Of a DNA stretch of 64,000 bases, positions 23,046 through 34,800 are shown one piece after another. This stretch comes from Leguminivora glycinivorella. Lineage: Eukaryota; Arthropoda; Insecta; Lepidoptera; Tortricidae. Made by a program: the position numbers and the translations under genes. Numbering within the stretch: position 1 is the stretch's first letter; every line of letters starts with the position of its first letter. The notes under the pieces were generated by a model that was not told the origin of the DNA, made no database searches, and saw only the letters and a list, made by a program, of their open reading frames with translations. The DNA is taken from the NCBI RefSeq assembly GCF_023078275.1, contig NC_062993.1, positions 11,531,252-11,595,251 on the forward strand, read 5' to 3'.

Positions 23046-23149
23046 TTAACCGACTTTTTTACCGAAAAAGAAGGAGGTTATATATTCGGGTTCGCATTTG
23101 TCCATTTTTTATGTATGTTCACCGATTACTCCGAGACCCGTAGTCCGAT

Positions 23150-23420
23150 TTCAATAATGCGCACTGCCAAGGAGTGTGGAATTCCTTGCCGGCGGCTGTA
23201 TTTCCGAGCTCATATAACCCGGCGACCTTCAAATCAAGAGTGAACGGGCATCTTCTGGGTGAGCTCCTCCATCGTAGGCCACGTCTTTGCCTTTGGCTAG
23301 TCTGTGGTCAAGAGTAAGGCCATCCTCCTTGCGTTATCCCGGCATTTGCCACGACTCATGAGAGCCTGGGGTCCACTTTAAGTAAGAGTAAGCCCATTCA
23401 TAATAAAATAAAATAAAAAA
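23150..23420 (+). pseudogene. LINE reverse transcriptase C-terminal remnant
   Basis: The frame starting near 23157 reads GVWNSLPAAVFPSSYNPATF and then KSRVNGHLLGELL before a stop near 23311. This is the typical end of a jockey/CR1-like ORF2 (WNSLP...FK..L..HLL). The following ccatcctccttgcgttatcc and an A/T tail at 23400-23420 are the element's 3' end. Confidence 0.75.
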
Positions 23421-23761
23421 AACTTAATTCTTCTTCATACACATATTATAGGTACCTATCCGTACCTCTATCCTGTTGGGCGTAATAAATAATATTATGC
23501 TATAAGAGTCTTGTCATATGTATACCATACCAATATCATGTCAAGTTGTAATTTCCATCTTCGAATACGCCATCTATCGGTAAACCGATTGAGTTTAGGC
23601 TCGCCGCGCATAGTAATTTGTACGTAAACGACTTTGTCATTACGGCGCACAGACTGTGCCTAACGATAGCTCGCCGTCTCTTTCTGCTGTTGCTGTCTCT
23701 TTTTAGTCGAATAGACGAGGCGTCTTCGAGAAATAGGGGAATATAATTTGAAAATTACATT

Positions 23762-23960
23762 TTTAACCCCCGACGCAAAAACGACGGGGTGTTATAAGTT
23801 TGACGTATCTGTCTGCCTACATGTCTGTCTATCTGTCTGTGTGTGTGTCTGTCTGTGGCATCGTTGATCCCGAACGGATGAACCGATTTAGATTTAGTCG
23901 GAGTGATCTTACTTCATGTTTGATGGAAATCAGTCCACTAGAATGTGTTTTTTTTAATTT
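23762..23960 (+). repeat. dispersed repeat family A
   Basis: ttaacccccgacgcaaaaac, tgttataagtttgacgtatc, a TGTC-rich run and gatcccgaacggatgaaccg. Confidence 0.85.
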
Positions 23961-24895
23961 AAATTGTATGATATTTTTCACTTTTTTACTACCCATCATC
24001 ATTCATGTTTAAGATTTATTTAAATGCTTTCAAATAAATAATATAAAAGCGTTGTTTCATCCGCTATACTTAATGCTGACTGTACCCTGACCTGACACGG
24101 CACAGATTATCCAAGGAGGCGTGTGGCAATATTAATTTAACTAAATTTAATCTCGCCAACATACTGTCACCCTTTACGGGGTCGTACTATTGTAAGTCGA
24201 TGATATAAATCACTAAGAATTTTTAAATATCAGTTAAAGTAACGACGTAAATTTTGAGACTTTTTCGGCCGACCGACTAACCGGTCCGGCCTACAAACCT
24301 TCAATAAAATAGCCTACACAAATTGTAAATACCGGCAATGCACCTCCAATTTAACCCTTCTGGTATTTCGGGTGTCCATGGGCAGCAGTAATAATAGATG
24401 TCTTATTGTTGCTCCAAAGATGTATGCTATACTTATTCAAATATAGAATAAGCAAAGCTATGACTAGCAAGATTGCCCCAAAGATGTATGCCATATCAAA
24501 ACAAAGTATATGACATTATAATAATAACTATGTCATTTATTTAAAGTTTAGTATAGTAGTGTGACGAAAAATATCTACAAAAATAATTAAATTTGTTTTA
24601 AGAACTTTTGATAATATCATTAGTTTCCGTAGTAGCGGCAACATTTGCATATCTTTCCGGGATAAACGCCCCGGTTCCCACTGTACTGTTCGCATCAACC
24701 CTTTCCCCGCTGCGGCCTACTGTACTGATAGTTAAATTGTCTGCTCTAGTAAATATGTAGGTTACAAAGGCATTTGAGGTTTTAATATAGATTTGTTTGC
24801 CTATTAACGAAGAGTTGAAAGATAGGTTATTATATATAGGATAGGCTATTTTTAATCGGTAGAACTTGATCCTCTTTTTAGTCAACATAGAATAT
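23961..24895. other. no recognised gene
   Basis: Holds a minus-strand scrap of the 20065-type repeat at 24325-24400 (gtgtccatgggcagc). A minus-strand frame of 96 codons (24598-24888) has no domain I recognise. Confidence 0.4.
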
Positions 24896-24898
24896 TTA

Positions 24899-25118
24899 TA
24901 ATTTTAGAACAAAACGGGACTTAATCGCGTAAACACTTACATTTATATTTGACATTTATTTTGCGGGTAGTTCGAAAAACTCGTGCGGCTAGAAGATGTT
25001 GATGCAATCCCTCGCCAGTCTACCCGTGACCACAAACATACTGTAATGTTCGAACGTCGGGTCAAATATAAATGTAAGTGTTTACGCGATTAAGTCCCGT
25101 TTTGTTCTAAAATTATGA
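24899..25118. repeat. inverted-repeat family J, well-preserved copy
   Basis: The left arm ataattttagaacaaaacgg, gacttaatcgcgtaaacact, tacatttatatttgac is mirrored by the right arm gtcaaatataaatgtaagtg, tttacgcgattaagtcccgt, tttgttctaaaattat. The core carries tcgaaaaactcgtgcggcta. Confidence 0.85.
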
Positions 25119-25184
25119 GTGCAAATCGTGTTAGTTTAAATCAATATAATTATAGAAGACTAGCTTTTCCCGCTGCTTCGCTCG

Positions 25185-25480
25185 CCTTAGAAAGAGACGA
25201 AAAGTAGCCTTTGTTGTTTGTTTGTTTGTGTTTGTTTATCCTACCGACTGCGCCATGTTAAAGTACTCGGGGAGCGGCAATCAAACACAAGTTCCAGATC
25301 AAGACTGACTTCATTTATTCTCAGCTTACCCACATGCATCAATATAACATTAGGCAGAATACCCGACACCATCCCTTCAACTATCTCTACTTAAAAAATC
25401 ACGTCAATTCGTCGCTCCGTTTTGCCGTGAAAGACGGACGAACAAACAGACACACACACTTTCCCATTTATAATATTAGT
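25185..25480 (-). repeat. dispersed repeat family B, minus copy
   Basis: catcccttcaactatctcta, cgtcaattcgtcgctccgtt, ttgccgtgaaagacggacg and acaaacagacacacacactt match the + copy at 39945. Confidence 0.75.
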
Positions 25481-25539
25481 ATGGATTTATACCGCTAACT
25501 AGATTTAAATATTCAATTATTTCTACTATAAATTTCATT

Positions 25540-25770
25540 CTCGGTAAGAATGTAGGTAAGAGCGACGTGTGGCTTTCCATTCGGAGGTAGCAGGTTCGAA
25601 CCCAGGCTCGTACAAGTTTTTCGGAACATGTGCGAAATATCGTTTTATATTTTTGCCAGTCGCTTTTAGGTTGCGGAAAACATCGTGAAGAAATCTGATT
25701 AGTTTGTCAAAGTGGATCCCAGGTTCCCGTGAGCCGAAATAACGCAAGGAGGATGATTATTTCCAAAAAA
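25540..25770 (+). repeat. SINE-like repeat (family G)
   Basis: Contains a B-box-like gcaggttcgaacccaggctc, then tacaagtttttcggaacatg, gtgcgaaatatcg and gcggaaaacatcgtgaagaa, ending caaggaggatgat. The order matches 29235-29525. Confidence 0.7.
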
Positions 25771-25994
25771 TACCAACAATAAATGTACCTAATAAATGGC
25801 TTCTATGAAATCTACCAATGTGCTTTAAATTGCCTTGTTTATTCATTGGCACCCACGCCGCTTTTAAAGGTTCAATGCTGTGGGATGATGCTTGGAAGTT
25901 GAAACTCCTTTGCTAATGAGTAGAAAAATCGATTAAATGGAGGACATGTGGGTGTATTTACGTCATGCGATACTTTACTTGTTATCATCATCAT

Positions 25995-26260
25995 TCTTTT
26001 GACCTTTTGATTTCAGTAAAATCCACTGAGTTGTCCGTCTCTAATCAAAGCTTGCAGCTTTTGGACGTCAGTTTTTGTAAGTTGAAGTTAACTAAAATAT
26101 TAAAAATGCCTTGTTACGTGATATTTAATTGCTACAACACAAAATTATGAACATTCAAGGGCCTGAGATATATTTGAAATCACAGGCAAGTAACAACTTC
26201 AGTACAAAATCTGACACGCTCGGCGCCTACACAAATAGGTGACCTTCATTTGACACGCTA
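25995..26260 (+). repeat. dispersed repeat family I
   Basis: tccactgagttgtccgtctc, gcttgcagcttttggacgtc, aacattcaagggcctgagat and caaaatctgacacgctcggc match 13690-14190 (inverted) and 59640-59850. Confidence 0.75.
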
Positions 26261-27142
26261 AGATATACGTTTGCTTGATCTATGGTATTCTCTATCACCC
26301 GTCATTTCATCATTAACTTGTTTTAGTTCCATATCATGTCTCACACAGTCCATCACCTCTTCTTCGGTTTTCCTCTCCCGTTACTTCCACCACCTTCCAC
26401 GTTCATTCGTAATAACTTTCTTGTCACATGTCTTTCATCAGTCACACTTTATTTGTTATATAACTTGTTTTAAATTTGCTTTCTTTGTTTACCTATAAAT
26501 CGAAACGACTTATAGAAAGATGTGATCTTTTCACCGAAACCGAATTTTCATGTTGTACCCCAAAATTATTTTTGTTTTAAAATTAAAAATTATGTCCGTT
26601 TTGTTACAATCATAGAAGGCTGTATTAAAAACGATAGTAAACTGACCATTTTTTTGGAAAAAAGCGAAAAGACATTATTCTGTCAAGAAAAAGGAAAAAT
26701 CTTTTTATTACAAATAATAATAAAATATTCCAATTAAAAACAGAACATTTGTTCCCAATTGCAAATAAAAATGCCCTCTGGCATGTCATTAACAAATTCA
26801 CGAAAACATCTAGACTAATATCGAATTAGTCCTATTGAGAAAATTTGTTATTTAATAACTAAGTCAATTCTATGCAAAAAAATCTTTACTAAACGGTTGA
26901 CCATGACTCACCTCAATAGCTATTTGCAGTGTAGGTAGTTAACTTGATGTATGAGTCGGCTAACCTTGCTATTTAAAATGGTGCAAAACGGTTGTTCGAC
27001 GTATTTTCTTTTTTATTGTAGTTTTCATTGCCAATCAGTTTGTAAAGATACTAGCTACATACTGCAAAATGTATTCTCAGTGTATCTGCAGTTTGCTATT
27101 GAAATAGATTTCATTGTTCTATTAACATTTTTTTCGAAAAAC
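26261..27142. other. no recognised gene; upstream of first visible receptor exon
   Basis: AT-rich. The short open frames here (26271-26498, 26522-26737, 26951-27259) resemble no protein I know. No exon encoding receptor TM1 or TM2 was found in or upstream of this stretch. Confidence 0.4.
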
Positions 27143-27481
27143 CAACAGTTTGGTTTCTATAAAGTCTGTAGAACAACAAACAGGAAAAGGTATCGTATCG
27201 ATTTTTCATACAAACCTTCGACGTTTCTCCAAAACGGTTCAACATTTATACTATTATAAATGTTGAACCGTTTTGGAGAAACGTCGAAGGTTTGTATGAA
27301 AAATCGAATAATCGTATCGATTTTTCATACAAACCTTCGACGTTTCTCCAAAACGGTTCAACATTTATACTATTATAAATGTTGAACCGTTTTGGAGAAA
27401 CGTCGAAGGTTTGTATGAAAAATCGATACGATACCTTTTCCTGTTTGTTGTTCTACAGACTTTATAGAAACCAAACTGTTG
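27143..27481. repeat. 339-bp near-perfect palindrome
   Basis: caacagtttggtttctataa at the left end is mirrored by ttatagaaaccaaactgttg at the right end. Inside lies a second, tandemly duplicated palindrome: tttctccaaaacggttcaac / gttgaaccgttttggagaaa occurs twice, with spacers actattataa. Arms are almost identical, so the structure is young or maintained. It sits about 190 bp upstream of the first visible receptor exon, probably in an intron. Confidence 0.9.
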
Positions 27482-27669
27482 CTATCAATATGTGTAACTA
27501 GCATATTTTAAGGCTGCAAAAACAGCATCACTTACTTTGCAAATTGTCTATTAACTAAAAGTAACTAGTCGCCATACAGATTTCAGATCCATATGTGGTG
27601 TACCGCAAGGATCCATATTGGGGCCTTTTTTATTTCATTTATACAATACACATTTTTCTGTCTTTCCAG

Positions 27670-27906
27670 ATATGGATATTCGGCGGCGTCTGGTGCTCCG
27701 TCTGGCTAGCAGTCGACGTCTGGATGTGCACAGCCTCTATCCTCAACCTCTGCGCCATCTCTCTCGACCGCTACGTCGCGGTCACGAGACCGGTCAGCTA
27801 CCCGAGCATCATGAGCAGGAAGAGAGCTAAGGCCCTGATAGCTGGGCTGTGGGTGCTATCGTTCGTCATTTGTTTCCCGCCTCTAGTCGGTTGGAAGGAT
27901 AAAAAG
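27670..27906 (+). CDS. Oamb: Oamb exon: TM3, DRY, TM4
   Basis: Acceptor tctttccag, donor aag/gtcagt, 79 codons, phase 0 at both ends. It encodes [20 protein letters not shown] (TM3 with the amine-contact Asp), LDRY and TM4 ending at [10 protein letters not shown]. The 3' part of this exon plus the donor is duplicated in tandem downstream. Confidence 0.92.
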
Positions 27907-28748
27907 GTCAGTCTATTTGGCAATCTCTCTCGATCGCTACGTGGCGGTCACAAGACCGGTCAGCTACCCGAGCATCATGAGCAGGAAGAGAGCTAAGGCC
28001 CTGATAGCTGGGCTGTGGGTGCTATCGTTCGTCATTTGTTTCCCGCCTCTAGTCGGTTGGAAGGATAAAAAGGTCAGTCTATTTGACAATCTCTCTCGAT
28101 CGCTACGTGGCGGTCACAAGACCGGTCAGTTACCAGAGCATTATGAGTCAAAAGAGAGCTAAAGCGCTCATTGCTGGGTTATGGATGCTGTCGTTCCGTC
28201 ATTTGTTTCCCGCCTTTGGTCGGTTGGAAGGATAAAAAGGTCAGTTTATTTGACAATCTGTTTTGACCACTATGTGGCGGTCACAGACCGGTCATCTACC
28301 GGAGCATCATGAGTCGAAAGAGAACTAAAGCGCTAACGAAAGCGAGAGATCTAAAATGGCACACATGTTCGGTGGATAGGAGTAGTTATATGACACGCAA
28401 GTTAAAACATGGAGATTGCCCCTTGTTGAGAGAATCAATTAGTTTAATTAATGTTACACGCGTAACGGATTTCACATTTAATTACAGAGCAAAGATAGAT
28501 ACATATGTATACATAAATCATCGCCATATTTGCCCTGAGGGCGTATAACTAACGATATAATACTATGTATTTGTTTTCTGATATCAATCGCTTCACGTAC
28601 TTTCCTGCTATAAAAAAAAAAAAAAATAAATAAAACGTTTATTCAGAACGTAAAGCTTAACCCTATTACATATCTTCTGCCAAACCACTTTGTGGTTTGT
28701 TGGCAGACGAGGCTCCCATACACTTATCAAGCTAAAATATATGTATAA

Positions 28749-28814
<66 letters not shown>

Positions 28815-31800
28815 TTTTTGCTATGCATACACACACACATGTACATATACGTATACGATGCATGTATGCGTAGCCAAAACCTAGCTTACCTTAACCCTTT
28901 ACTTCATGCGCTTTATGAGCGATTACCTCTTAATCTAGCAATTATGCGTTTCAGCGTTTACATTACACTTACAGCGTTTACTTTACAGTTCAAACTAATA
29001 TTTTCTTATCTATTATGACATGAAGTAGGGAGTTAATTCTCTTATTTAAGCGTACAGCATAAAGATACAATTTGCAGTGATTACATTTTATACAGGTCGT
29101 ATTTTATCTTTTAGTTTATTTAACAGGAAGATACTTAGTTTCTTTTTAAACGTTTGTTTGTGTATAGTAAAGCCATTCAGCCATTTTGTAGACAGTTCAA
29201 TTCAATGTAGTGGTTTGGTCTCCGCTTTATTTTAATCATCATCCTCCTTGCGTTATCCGTGCGACTTTCGATCCGGAGGTCGTGGGTTCGAACCCCGGCT
29301 CGTACCAATGAGTTTTTCGAAACTTATGTGCGAAATGTCATTTGATATTTGCGAGTCGCTTTTCGGCGAAGGAAAACATAGTGAGGAAACCGGACTAATT
29401 CCAGTAAGGCCTATATACCCTTCGGGTTGGAAGGTCAGATGGCAGTCGCTTTCGTAAAACTATTGCCTACGCCAAATCTTGGGATTAGTTGTCAAAGCTG
29501 ACCAAGGCAAGGAGGATGATGAAGTATTGTAAATCTTTGTACGATACATGTGCGAATAAGTAATTTGCAACTCGTGTCGACTTAACACTCTCTACCTTCG
29601 TGTTTTAATTTATCGCCACTCGTTTAACATTTTTTATTAAAATATCGCACATGTATCGAAAGGCTACCTTACTGTACTTACCTTTCCTTTACTTATCTTA
29701 CTGTAGGCTCACACCTCTAAATATACATTCGAGAGAATCCTTCCTTACCCATATTCACAAAATTATGGCTTAAGTACGGACTTATGTGTCAATTACGACG
29801 CCAGATGTTTCATCCGGAGTGTTGCTCTGTAAATAATTATTTATCTTGGCAATGTGTTGACATGCTTGCTAATGCAAGTATTCATAATTATTAGTGTGTG
29901 TCATGAAGATATTCACTTATTAAAGTAACATATTTTTAAATTAGATTAAAAATTGAAAAATTCACACCTCCGGCTGGACTCGAACCTGCGATCTCTGGCC
30001 TATTAGGCCTATTAGGCCAGAGGTCGCAGATTCGAGTCCTGCCGGAGGTGTGAATTTTTCTTAATTTAAAAATATGTAATATCGCTCCCAGACATTTCTG
30101 CATGATAAAAAACAAATTTATTCAAGTAAATTTTGTCAAGCTGTTCTGTATTTTCAGCGTAGAGATTTGTTTAAACTGTTTTTATTTTTTAATTATCAAT
30201 ATCCGCGGCTATTATAATAAAACACACACAGGTTGTCAGTAGAATGATGTGCATTTGTTTTTACTTATAAAAACGTTCTGGCAGAGTACATTTTTCCAGG
30301 TGGTTTATTTGTAATAAACTATCGTAATCTTTCTATACCAATTAAAATCGGAAAAACTTATATCGGAAAGCTCAATATTATTCTATCCTCATTAATCAAT
30401 TTAATTTTTTACCAATAAGAGAAAACATTTTTTTTTAATCATCACATTTACATAGGTACTGAAAAATGACCAACAGTAACGTTTGAATGTTATATTTATG
30501 AGGACGAAAAACAATGAAACTGATATTCATAAAATATATAATTATGTAAGCCAACTCCAATTACATACACAATACCGCCCACATCAAATCGAAACAAACG
30601 ACGTCACTGTCCGTTAAAATTAGCTAACTGACGTCTGCCATACATAATTAAAGATCCCATTGATGTATCACTCAAACCTTCAAACGGTAACAAACAAGAA
30701 AATCAATATGTCTTAATTCAAATAAGTTCCCAAATCTAAACCAGAACTACTTTAAAATGAAAATGAACCAAACGAAAATATACTCCAAGACGATACCATA
30801 AAGTCTCGCATAGAAGCATTTGAAATCGTTGTACTCGTAAGTGTAAATAGGTAAGCCGATAAGACAGGTGCCAGACGGAATGTCAAGTTAATAAGTAATA
30901 AGGTAAACATCAGCGTTTTAACTGAAAGAGGGCCTTATTCTGTATACGATGAGGACCGTTTGAGTTTATTATAATGCGTTTTGGTCTTGATAACTCTCCG
31001 GAGCTCGGAGCTAGTTAACTTTAAGGAACTATTTGTGTTTAATCGAAGTATTAAGTGTGAAACACAGATAGACTAGAAGCGGTATGGTGGTTACCTCTGT
31101 TCATATTTCTTTTACATAATTATTTTTAAAATCGGGACTTAATCGCGTATGACTACATATTAAACTGACCTCCAACGACAACGTCCGAGACCACGGGGAC
31201 AACGCCGTCTCTGAAACATTGGAGGTCAGTTTAATATGTAGTCATACGCAATTAAGTCCCGATTTTAAAAATAATTACTTAAGTGTAATAATCGTGAAAG
31301 TTTAAATAAGAGATATTTCTTTTATTTTGTGTTTCTTCTGTGTAACAAAGAGTATTGTGTGTTTGCGTTTTTGTCACTTTTCGCCAGTTTTCGCGACATG
31401 CATCACTTTCGTACTTATGTTTCTTAAAACGTGACAGGTATGATAAATTTAATAGTCGTCCATCTTATTCATTTACCTATATTTAATCCATTATCAAATA
31501 CATAAAGGTCATCCATTTTTAGTCTTACTTATTAAGTACGTGATACTCTAGGATCCTAAGTGAAAGAAAGTCCTAATCCCAAGCCGGAAATCAGAAAATA
31601 AAATACAATCGAAAAATATCAGTGGCCTACAGTATTTTTATGCATAGCCAAAATAAATTTCAAGTAGATACCTGTTTGGGTAGTCTATTTAAACACGTCT
31701 GCGATGTAAAAGTGCTAATTGACCCTCATACGGGTGACCCTTTTAGGCAGACAGATATTAAGGTACTTGATCCTGACAGTTATTTGTTCCTGAATTTGGT

Positions 31801-34800
31801 TGCTCTAAATATACTTTTGATATGGGTCGCCTCGGGAAAGTTGGGTTGTTAGAAGTAGATGAATAAGCTCAGTTTGAATTGGAAACTTTCGTTGAAGAGC
31901 TTTTGTTGGTAAAAGAATAAAGATATTTTTTGTGAAGTTCACAAAAATATTTATAAGAATTAATTTTGTATCAAGTAGAAATGTATCCGAATCTGTCTGT
32001 CTCATTTTTATTATTTTTTTACTTTATTCCGATAGTTTGTATTAATTAAGCCAAAAAGTTCTTCTTCTTTAACCAAGAAATCATAATTTGGCTGCTTACA
32101 TCTTAGCAAAATACCATGTGACATTCTAAAAAAATGGCGAAAGCACTATAATGCTTCATGTCAGAAGATCTTTGAAATTTTGACACGAATTTGACAAAAA
32201 CATTGATAGTTACAGCCCGAAATGTACAAAAAAGGCTGACCACTGGCGCACGGCTGGGCACTGATGATTTTACCCTACGTCACAGAATATAATTATAATA
32301 GTGCGAGTACCTACATACTGTAAAATAATAAATGTGCTGATGTCACGAAATGTTCTGAACTCAGCATATTACTAGTGACTTTCAGCGCTGCTTTTCTGAT
32401 GTGTATGTATCAAGAAAGTGTTAAATAAAAGGTACCTTTTCCTTCCACAGCCAGAAGAAGCAGAGCTCGACGGCTGGGCACCGAACCAGCACTGCCCGTG
32501 GACGTGCGAGCTCACCAACGACGCCGGTTACGTCGTGTACTCCGCGCTCGGCTCCTTCTACATCCCCATGTTCGTGATGCTGTTCTTCTACTGGAGGATC
32601 TACAAGGCCGCTGTCAGGACCACTAAGGCCATCAACCAGGGCTTTAGGACTACCAAAGGTATTTGCGTGTTTGAAAATAACATTTCTATCCTTGAGTTCT
32701 TTAGAATCGTGACGTCCGAAATGATGCCGGTATCCACTGCAGTTCCTAAACATCATTGTCATTGTCATAGTCATTAATATCATCAGCGTCATCATTATCA
32801 CAAACAACACCATTCACTCGTTTAGATCAATCTACGATGAAATTATGACGTTCATATTACTCTTGCAGAAGCAGGACAATCAAAATTATTACGCTAAGCT
32901 AAAAAAATAAATTATTAAGCTAAAAAAAATAAAAATAAAAGCTAAAAATTATTATTAAGCTAAGCTAATCTTCGAATCCAGGTAAGGGCATTTATTTGTG
33001 TGATGAACACAGATATTTGTTCCTGAATGGATGTTTTCTATGTATATATAAGTATGTATTTATCTATATAAGTAAGTATATCGTCGACTAGCACCCATAG
33101 TACAAGCTTTGCTTTGTTTGGGGCTAGATTGATCTGTGTAAAGTTGATCTGTCTTTTATGTATGATAGGTTTCGACAAAAAAATTGAAGAAAAAAGCTAA
33201 CTACAGAAGAAAAGATTCCACAAGAAGAATAAATAACCAGTTTAAGAATCTCTTTCATGAGCTTCTGACGGTTTGTTCGAAGAGTACGAACATAAGTATT
33301 TAAAGTCTTTTAACCGTAGAGATATTGAACAACACCTTTTAATTCCAGGTAAAGGCTTGGGCAGCAGATTCGACGACAACAGACTAACGCTGCGCATCCA
33401 CCGAGGAAGAGGGTCCACGAGACCTCACGGCTCTCCTCTGTCTACTGCTTCTAACCATTCTACCAGTACCTCGCTTAGTGCAAGTCCTGAGAGACTTAGA
33501 AGGTACGTGAGATTCCTTTTACCCATCCATTTTCTATGTTTTCGACAGTCATTTCCACTCAGAGATCTGCCGAAATTACTGGTAGTGAAACAGCTTCTTA
33601 TTACTTAATGTAATATTTATGTTAAGATCTTCTTAAAGAATAATGTTAGTGTGCTCTTCTGATATACGATGGTGTCGATGGTTTAGAAGGTAAACTTTGT
33701 TCAGCTTACTCAAGTAATTGATCATGTGACAAAATATTATGTCCTCTAAATTCTTATTTTTATGCGATCACTAGGATCACTAAGTTTCTTTGTTGTAATG
33801 CATGTTTGTTATACAGTAAATAGTAGAGGGATCATTTTAGAAAGGAATGTAGGAAAAAGGGATAAAAGACAAGTCAGCTATCTCTTATTTCATATTCGAA
33901 AATGTTCTTGGCACTGAAGTTTGTAAGTAGTCATAGGTTTACTAGTAGAAATTGCAATAGTTTTACCACTCGAATCTTGCCTGCTTCTATCTTGATATTA
34001 CTTTATAATTTTGGCTATCAGTAGGAAAACCTTTAGTGAATAGGTATACTTAGCCGTTGTCTTTGCAACCCAAACTTCCTTTGACTTTTTTATTGTTATT
34101 TCCAGACATTCCAGTGCCCGACGAGCGCATGAAAAAGTCAAAATCTCTGTCTCGTACCCGTCGTCAGAACAGATCTGTCAGACGCACGAGAACTCCCGGT
34201 CTCCCAGTAGATCCCCCAGCCCCTCGCTGTACGCTGTTCACTACGAGCGCGACGGCAGGTTCGCGATGATCAACATCATCATCAACTTCATCATCATCGA
34301 CTTCAACTTCATCATCATCGGCCTCAACTTTATTATCATCGACTTGAACTTTATTATCATCGACTTCAAAACCATCTTCATCGGCTTCAGCATCATCTGC
34401 ATTGACTTCTCTATCTACATCTTCATCAGTGTAATCATCTTCATTATGCTACTTTTTCTTTTTGTGATTTTATCGTAGCCAATTTTATACTTTTCTGATG
34501 TTAAATCATTTGTTTTCTAACTATTTTGCATAATCACTTATTTTATTTATCTTTTTTTAGCCTTTTTTCAACACAATCTTCATTGAGTTTGTCAACTACA
34601 CCAGATTCATCGTCATAGTAGTACCTAATATTTATTCCTAAGCATTTAGTAAAAATCACTTTATTGTGCCCGACCTGTAAGTTCACATTTTTGACTCATT
34701 TGTTTTGAAGTATGTTGCGATGTGGCTAAGACGTATCGTTTGCCAAATCTAGCGATTATTTAATTGGTTGAATCGATTAGGCCCTATGCACAAGGAGGCG

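Noticed and set aside
1..27600. Search for the receptor exons with TM1-TM2
   Set aside because: No frame with a GN-x-LV (TM1) or L-x-x-AD-L (TM2) pattern next to splice sites was seen; they are probably upstream of the window. A profile search of this region would settle it.
27618..27830. Alternative frame overlapping the Oamb TM3 exon
   Set aside because: Shadow frame; the other frame has the DRY motif, TM3 Asp and correct splice phases.
27923..28250. Mutually exclusive alternative TM4 exons
   Set aside because: Copies lack an acceptor and the TM3 part and shift the frame (166 bp unit); copy 3 carries an indel.
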